A model generated the notes under the pieces. That model saw only the letters and a program-made list of their open reading frames with translations. It was not told the origin of the DNA and did no database searches. This document shows positions 58,954 through 64,000 of a stretch of 64,000 nt of DNA, piece after piece (position 1 is the first letter of the stretch; every line of letters begins with the position of its first letter). This DNA comes from Lantana camara (Eukaryota; Streptophyta; Magnoliopsida; Lamiales; Verbenaceae): the NCBI GenBank assembly GCA_037501455.1, contig CM074858.1, positions 34,717,001 through 34,781,000 on the forward strand, read 5' to 3'. The position numbers and the translations under genes were made by a program.

Positions 58954-59612
58954 GAGCAGCAATTTTAGAAATGGTCGGAGGAATCAGACAAGCTGCTCGT
59001 TTTGCCACCACCAACAGGCGCCAAGGCCAACAGGAGGAACAACAAAATCCCCGAGGCCGTGGAACGGGTAGGGGTGACGGACGAGGCGGCCACCGAGGCT
59101 CCAGCTGAAGTGCTACTCCTGGCGCTCAATTATCGCAAGGGCGAGGGGAGAGCAGGTCGGCAAACACTGAGAATCGCCTGGTGGTGCGGCCACTAGCCGC
59201 TGCGGACACGAGGGGGGCCAACCCCAATACCGTCAACCAAACGAGGCCCCCAACGAGCGTGGTAATAAACGAGCCTCAGGAGGGCTCCAGCCAGCCCTCC
59301 CGCAAGAGGAAGAGGATGCCCGATGCCTTCGAGATAACGGGCAAGGGCAAGCAAGTTGTGGAGGGCCCCAAGGGTGGCGGTGGCGAAACTTCCTCCTCAG
59401 AAGAGGAGCATCTATAGGACTTTGACCGCAAGGGGGATAGGGAATACAAGGGCTCCACTGATGGGGGCGCCATACTGCTGAGGCATGGGACAGTGTCCCA
59501 AACCATCAGCCAAAGCATATATGAGAGGGCCCAATTCTCTGCGGACCATAAGCATCTGTATTCTCAGTCCGTGGAGAAAGTGAAGAGCGACATGGTCCAA
59601 GCCCTCATCTCC
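58954..59612 (+). pseudogene. K exon 2, frameshifted
   Basis: Follows a good acceptor (CCTTCCTTGCAG at 58942-58953). The first part is rich in Gln, Arg and Gly with frame breaks. The later part has an acidic and basic stretch (SRKRKRMP, SSSEEEEHL-like) and, after a stop near 59415, ILLRHGTVSQTISQSIYERA and LYSQSVEKVKSDMVQALIS, which looks helical. Ends at a GTAAGT donor (59613). Confidence 0.55.
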
Positions 59613-59705
59613 GTAAGTTTCCCTTCCCTTGCAATTTCATTATCTTTGGAGGGTGTTATTTTTCCATATTTTTGCTAACACTTTCAATCTTTCGAGCTCG
59701 TGCAG
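59613..59705 (+). other. K intron with consensus splice sites
   Basis: GTAAGT at the left and a GTGCAG acceptor at the right, 93 bp, T-rich. It falls between complete codons (phase 0) and joins two stretches of similar helical composition. Confidence 0.6.
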
Positions 59706-59786
59706 CAAGTGCTTCCAAGGGAGAGGAACATCCAGATGCACGCCACGGTTTACACTGACCGGAAGGCGAAGTATAAAAAGATGGTG
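59706..59786 (+). pseudogene. K exon 3, cut by L
   Basis: Reads QVLPRERNIQMHATVYTDR then KAKYKKM, a charged, coiled-coil-like stretch. It stops where LTR element L begins. The rest should lie beyond the window. Confidence 0.55.
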
Positions 59787-61192
59787 TGTAACGCCCCAAT
59801 TTTTCCATTTTCCTAATATTATATGTAACTTATGTTCATGCAATTATATGAATTTATATCGAATTGGAAATTATTGTATAACTTGAAAATACTTGTTACG
59901 TGGAATGATTGCCGAATGTGATTGAATTGCCAAATTGTCCTTATATGATCATTCTTTGAAATTCGAGGACACAATTACATAAATATTTCTTGGGCCAAAG
60001 TGAGTAAGTTTGTAGGAATGGAACTTGCTTGCATAACTTATAATTTTGAGGGACTTAAGTGCAAAAATTGATGAGTCATGTACATTCTTGGAAGACTTTT
60101 GTAAATATCATCCCATCTCTTCCATTCCATTCCATTTCATTCTATATTCATCCAATTTCTTCACACACACACCCCATATACCGATCAAAATACCATGAAG
60201 GAAGGAAGAGATTTCATCATCTTTCAAGATTGATTTCAAAAGGGAACTTGCATATTTGGGAGCATCTTCATCATCATCATCACATCTCCATTCTTTCCTC
60301 CATTTCAAGACCAGCATTCCCGGGATGAGAAGCGAGCTCCGTAGGCCGTGTCCTACTTGTATTTTATCAGTAAAGGTGAGGTTTAATTGTTAATTACAGG
60401 GAACTCGTACAACCCTACATGGATTTCAGACCAAACTGTATATCCTGTTACAAATCGTGTACCATGTTACCTTGATTGAACCATGATCGTGTTAACGTGT
60501 TATCAAGAATGGTGAAGGCTCGCAACCTTCCCGTTTTGGAGTGATGTAGTTCATGGATTGATGTAGTGTATTGGAGTGATGGAGTATTGGAGTGATGGAG
60601 TATTGGTGTGATGAGATTATTGGAGTGATGGAGTTATTGGAATGACGGAGTTCATGAAACTGATACGTGTGCCATTGAATTTTATGTTTACATATTAGTT
60701 TATAAATTGATTGATGTTGATTGTTATAACTTGCAGGTTATTTGCACTAATGTAATTAAGCTTCACTCAGTCTTTCGTAGACTGACACCCCACCTTTCAG
60801 GTTGTAGCGGTCGTGTGCTAGGCGGGAGTTAGCGTCGTGTCAAGTCACCCAGCTGAGTCTAGCACTTCATACATTTCATGATATTGATATTGATATTTCC
60901 AGAGATAGTACATTATGGTTATGGTTAACGATTGGAGACTTTTGCATGTAAATTATCAGAAATGATAATGTATTGATATACTGAGCTTTCGGGTATTGGT
61001 TATATAACAAACTGATAATGTTAAGCCTCCGCTTTATTTTCTGCTGAATGTTAAGTTAGTCCCGCCTAGCTTGTTGCTTTATTTTTTTGGCACCCGTTCG
61101 TTGCAGGTTGATTCATGTACGGACTATCCATTTCGTGTGTGGATCGGCCTATAGTGCGGGGGTGTGGCAACCCCACGTGTAGGGGTGCTACA
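59787..61192 (+). repeat. 5' LTR of L
   Basis: 1406 bp, TGTAACGCCCC to GGGGTGCTACA. It has the 'agtgcggggg.tgtggcaacccca' signature near its end. A minisatellite of about 16-bp TATTGGAGTGATGGAG units occupies 60569-60650. The clustered palindromes of the other gypsy LTRs are absent. Confidence 0.92.
60569..60650 (+). repeat. Minisatellite in LTR of L
   Basis: Five or so units of TATTGGAGTGATGGAG, the first two exact and later ones with 1-3 changes or small gaps. The 3' LTR has the same array at about 63750-63830. Confidence 0.85.
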
Positions 61193-61199
61193 TCTTAAG

Positions 61200-61212
61200 T
61201 GGTATCAGAGCC
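61200..61212 (+). other. Primer-binding site of L
   Basis: TGGTATCAGAGCC, seven bases after the 5' LTR. The CTTAAG spacer before it is also found at the PBS of E. Confidence 0.92.
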
Positions 61213-61443
61213 CGGTTGCAAAATCACGGCTCTAGTGTCGTGTCATGTGAGTTTAGGTCGAACGGCATAGGATTATTTGATAACTTGAGAGTCTTGTACC
61301 TTATTTGAACTTACTTGACTTCCTTGACTTATTTGAATTAGTTGAATTATGTGAATTATATGTGTTATTTGTATCTCGGGATTTTAGATATATTTATTTG
61401 CATCCACTAATCCCACATGCATATTTAGTGTCAAATTTACAGG

Positions 61444-62640
61444 ATGCCTCGAGGTAGACCTCGTCGTGAGCACTCTACGGGACACAGGAGACACCTCCAT
61501 GAACATTCTCCTCATGCTCCTCCACCTCCACCCCCTCCTGCTCAGCCACAAGATTTCATGAATGCAGTGGTTGGTTTAATTGATCAGAGACTTAGGAATT
61601 ATGTGCCTCTAGCACCACCTGTGCCACCAGTACAACCGGAGACACCTATTTCTGCTATACTCCGGGAGTTTCAAAACCAGCACCCTCCTAGGTTCTTTAA
61701 GGTTAATGATATTTAGGCGGAGATGTGGCTGAAAGAAGTGGAAAGAATCTGGGAGCTTATTCCTTGTGATACCCGGGAGAAAGCTCATTGCACTCTTACT
61801 CTGATTCAGGGCGAGGCTTATTCTTGGTGGGAAAGTATGAAGATTGTATTGGAAGCTGCTGGGGAAGAGATTACTTGGGAGGTGTTTGTTCGGGAATTTA
61901 AGAATAAATTCATTCCACCGGCTTCCCAAACCCGTAGGTTGAAGGAATTTACTGAACTTAAGCAAGGAGGGAGATCAGTATCAGAATACATATCCGAATT
62001 TGAAAGGTTGTCTCGCTATGCACCCAATATAGCAAGTGATGACTTCCATAAAGCGATGCAGTTCGTGCAAGGACTCAGACGGGACATACAAAGAGCTTTG
62101 GAAGCGGTTAACACGAGTACTTGGATTAAGGCTACTACAAAAGCTTTGAAAGTGGAAGACTCGGTGAATGCGAGAAGGCCTATACCTCACTCCGGACAAA
62201 ATTCTAACAATGGAAAGAGGCCTATTTCTTATCAATCTTCGCTACCTCGAGAAGAATTACAAAAGAAGGCTCGATCAGTTGGGTCAGTTCCGGAAGCTCC
62301 AAGTGCCTCAACTTTGACCCCACCCTTGGAAAAGCCTCTTTGCGCTTATTGCGGACGGGATAATCATACTTTTGAGACTTGTAGAAAACGTTTAAACTTG
62401 TGCATGCGATGCGGGAGCAATGAGCACCTAGCAAACATGTGCCCAAAGCAATGGGGAGTTCCGGCCGGGGGTGCGAGGCCACTAGTTCAGGCTCGCGCAT
62501 ATAATCTAACGAGGGAGGTGCAAAATGTGGATATTCATCCGAATGTAGTAGCCAAAGGTATCAATTATATCCATGTCATAATCAACGGTGAACGGTATGC
62601 ATATCACGAGCATCACGAATCTTATTGTTGTTGTACTTAA
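61444..62640 (+). pseudogene. Gag of element L, one internal stop
   Basis: Starts MPRGRPRREHSTGHR, with a Pro-rich stretch (about residues 25-35), then the retrotrans_gag core: AEMWLKEVERIWELIP, CTLTLIQGEAYSWWESM, EFKNKFIPPASQTRRLKEF, ELKQGGRSVSEYI, EFERLSRYAP. Two CCHC knuckles follow: CAYCGRDNHTFETC (about 62341) and CMRCGSNEHLANMC (about 62401). A TAG at 61714-61716 after FFKVNDI breaks an otherwise open 399-codon frame. The tail (VVAKGINYIHVIINGERY) resembles the run-up to a gypsy protease, but the frame ends before an active site. A downstream Met (61723) could give a shorter Gag. Confidence 0.9.
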
Positions 62641-62767
62641 TTTCTCGCCAATCCAAATTGGTTATTGATGAATGATACTTATGTGATCAATATGACTCTA
62701 CTTGTCTATGTGACATTTATGCAATTGTTTCTACAATCTGTTCCCTTCAGTTGTTTTCGTGTATTTG

Positions 62768-62878
62768 GAGAGACGGGGTTCTCTCACTTCTTATTGAGAG
62801 ACGGGGTTCTCTCATTTCTTGTTGAAAGACGGGGTTCTTTCATTTCGTGTTAAGAGACGGGGTCTCTTTTGACTTGTG
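62768..62878 (+). repeat. Four-unit tandem hairpin array in L 3' region
   Basis: Four 28-bp units starting at 62768, 62796, 62824 and 62852, between gag and the PPT. Each contains an inverted repeat: GAGAGA/TCTCTC in units 1 and 2, GAAAGA/TCTTTC in unit 3, AAGAGAC/GTCTCTT in unit 4. Loops are CGGGGT (GGG in unit 4). Substitutions between units occur in pairs that keep the stem. Confidence 0.88.
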
Positions 62879-62923
62879 CATCATTTTGAAACTCGACAGT
62901 GGACCTGGGGATCAGGTCCTTTT

Positions 62924-62937
62924 AAGGGGGAGGAGAA
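62924..62937 (+). other. Polypurine tract of L
   Basis: AAGGGGGAGGAGAA just before the 3' LTR at 62939. Confidence 0.88.
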
Positions 62938-62938
62938 T

Positions 62939-64000
62939 TGTAACGCCCCAAATTTTCCATTCATGTGTTATGTGATATTATATTAATCTTCCTAATATTA
63001 TATGTAACTTATGTTCATGCAATTATATGAATTTATATCGAATTAGAAATTATTGTATAAGTTGAAAATACTTGTTACGTGGAATGATTGCCGAATGTGA
63101 TTGAATTGCCAAATTGTTCTTATATGATCATTCTTTGAAATTCGAGGACACAATTACATAAATATTTCTTGGGCCAAAGTGAGTAAGTTTGTAGGAATGG
63201 AACTTGCTTGCATAACTTATAGTTTTGAGGGACTTAAATGCAAAAATTGATGAGTCATGCACATTCTTGGAAGACTTTTGTAAATATCATCCCATCTCTT
63301 CCATTCCATTCCATTTCATTCTATATTCATCCAATTTGTTCACACACACACACCGTATACCGATCAAAATACCATGAAGGAAGGAAGAGATTTCATCATC
63401 TTTCAAGATTGATTTCAAAAGGGAACTTGCATATTTGGGAGCATCTTCATCATCATCATCACATCTTCATTCTTTCCTCCATTTCAAGACCAGCATTCCC
63501 GGGACGAGAAGCGAGCTCCGTAGGCCGTGACCTACTTGTATTTTGTCAGTAAAGGTGAGGTTTAATTGTTAATTGCAGGGAACTCGTACAACCCTACATG
63601 GATTTCAGGCCAAACTGTATATCCTGTTACAAATCGTGTACCATGTTACCGTGATTGAACCATGATCGTGTTACCGTGTTATCATGAATGGTGAAGGCTC
63701 GCAACCTTCCCGTTTTTGAGTGATGTAGTTCATGGATTGATGTAGTGTATTGGAGTGATGGAGTATTGGAGTGATGGAGTATTGGTGTGATGAGATTATT
63801 GGAGTGATGGAGTTATTGGAATGACGGAGTTCATGAAACTGATACGTGTGCCATTGAATTTTATGTTTACATATTAGTTTATAAATTGATTGATGTTGAT
63901 AGTTATAACTTGCAGGTTATTTGCACTAATGTAATTAAGCTTCACTCAGTCTTTCGTAGACTGACACCCCACCTTTCAGGTTGTAGCGGTCGTGTGCTAG
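62939..64000 (+). repeat. 3' LTR of L, truncated by window end
   Basis: Begins TGTAACGCCCC and follows the 5' LTR with about 2% differences. It has about 30 bp (around 62965-62992) absent from the 5' copy. The last visible bases correspond to about 60820 of the 5' LTR, so roughly 370 bp lie outside. Confidence 0.92.

Larger units (their letters stand above)
59787..64000 (+). mobile_element. Gag-only gypsy element L (TR-GAG type), partial
   Basis: 5' LTR 59787-61192, PBS 61200, gag 61444-62640, PPT about 62924-62937, 3' LTR from 62939 and cut by the window end. The internal part is only 1746 bp and lacks protease, RT, RNase H and integrase. Such elements are known as TR-GAG, mobilised by enzymes from relatives. 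LTRs differ by about 20 bases in the 1 kb that can be compared, plus a 30-bp gap near the start. The left TSD would be TGGTG (59782-59786). Confidence 0.9.

Noticed and set aside
1..64000. Endogenous pararetrovirus or organelle DNA insert
   Set aside because: No movement protein, coat protein or other pararetroviral order, and no chloroplast or mitochondrial gene was recognised. All RTs seen come with LTRs and copia or gypsy domain order.

Overview
The window is intergenic repeat DNA from a flowering plant, most likely a eudicot. The signs are plant-type Ty1/copia and Ty3/gypsy polyproteins, three initiator-tRNA-Met primer sites (TGGTATCAGAGC), a tRNA-derived SINE, Mutator-like, hAT-like and Helitron-like elements, and AT-rich spacers. 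I see no intact ordinary host gene, rRNA, tRNA or CRISPR array. Nearly every long reading frame belongs to a mobile element and most are broken, so this looks like pericentromeric or other gene-poor chromatin. Family names below are my own labels.

Positions 1 to about 37,780 form one nest, resolved by matching target-site duplications (TSDs) and rejoined reading frames. An old gypsy LTR remnant (G, minus) holds three copia solo LTRs: A (483-2767), D (3072-5092) and F (6401-37196). F holds a gypsy solo LTR H (6464 to about 34976). H holds a full 25-kb chromovirus-like gypsy element E (8345-33652, minus strand). E holds copia element C1 (12603-24374) in its pol gene and gypsy solo LTR S2 (27728-30745) in its 5' LTR. 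C1 holds gypsy solo LTR S1 (16695-19794) inside its integrase. That is six layers: G > F > H > E > C1 > S1. F also carries a 107-bp SINE.

Positions 37,780-46,247 hold a Tat-like LTR remnant (N) with a foldback MITE, then a 5.45-kb Mutator-like element with about 265-bp terminal inverted repeats and a 9-bp TSD. Inside it lies a hAT-like element, itself split by gypsy solo LTR J (39980-43001). A probable non-autonomous Helitron (44945-46242) follows.

Positions 46,248-64,000 look like the 3' end of a minus-strand Tat-lineage gypsy element. Its LTR (M) is split by a complete, young copia element C2 (47009-57009) whose pol gene is decayed. Past a polypurine-like tract lies an intron-containing antisense extra ORF (K) of the PF04195 'putative gypsy type transposon' type. 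K is interrupted by L (59787 to beyond the window), a short LTR element with only a gag gene.

The most interesting unexplained patterns are: clusters of short palindromes at a similar place in several different gypsy LTRs, with palindromy kept but sequence changed; a four-unit hairpin array near the 3' end of L whose stems change by paired substitutions; small hairpins in the leaders of both copia elements; and an 82% GC block in the C2 leader.
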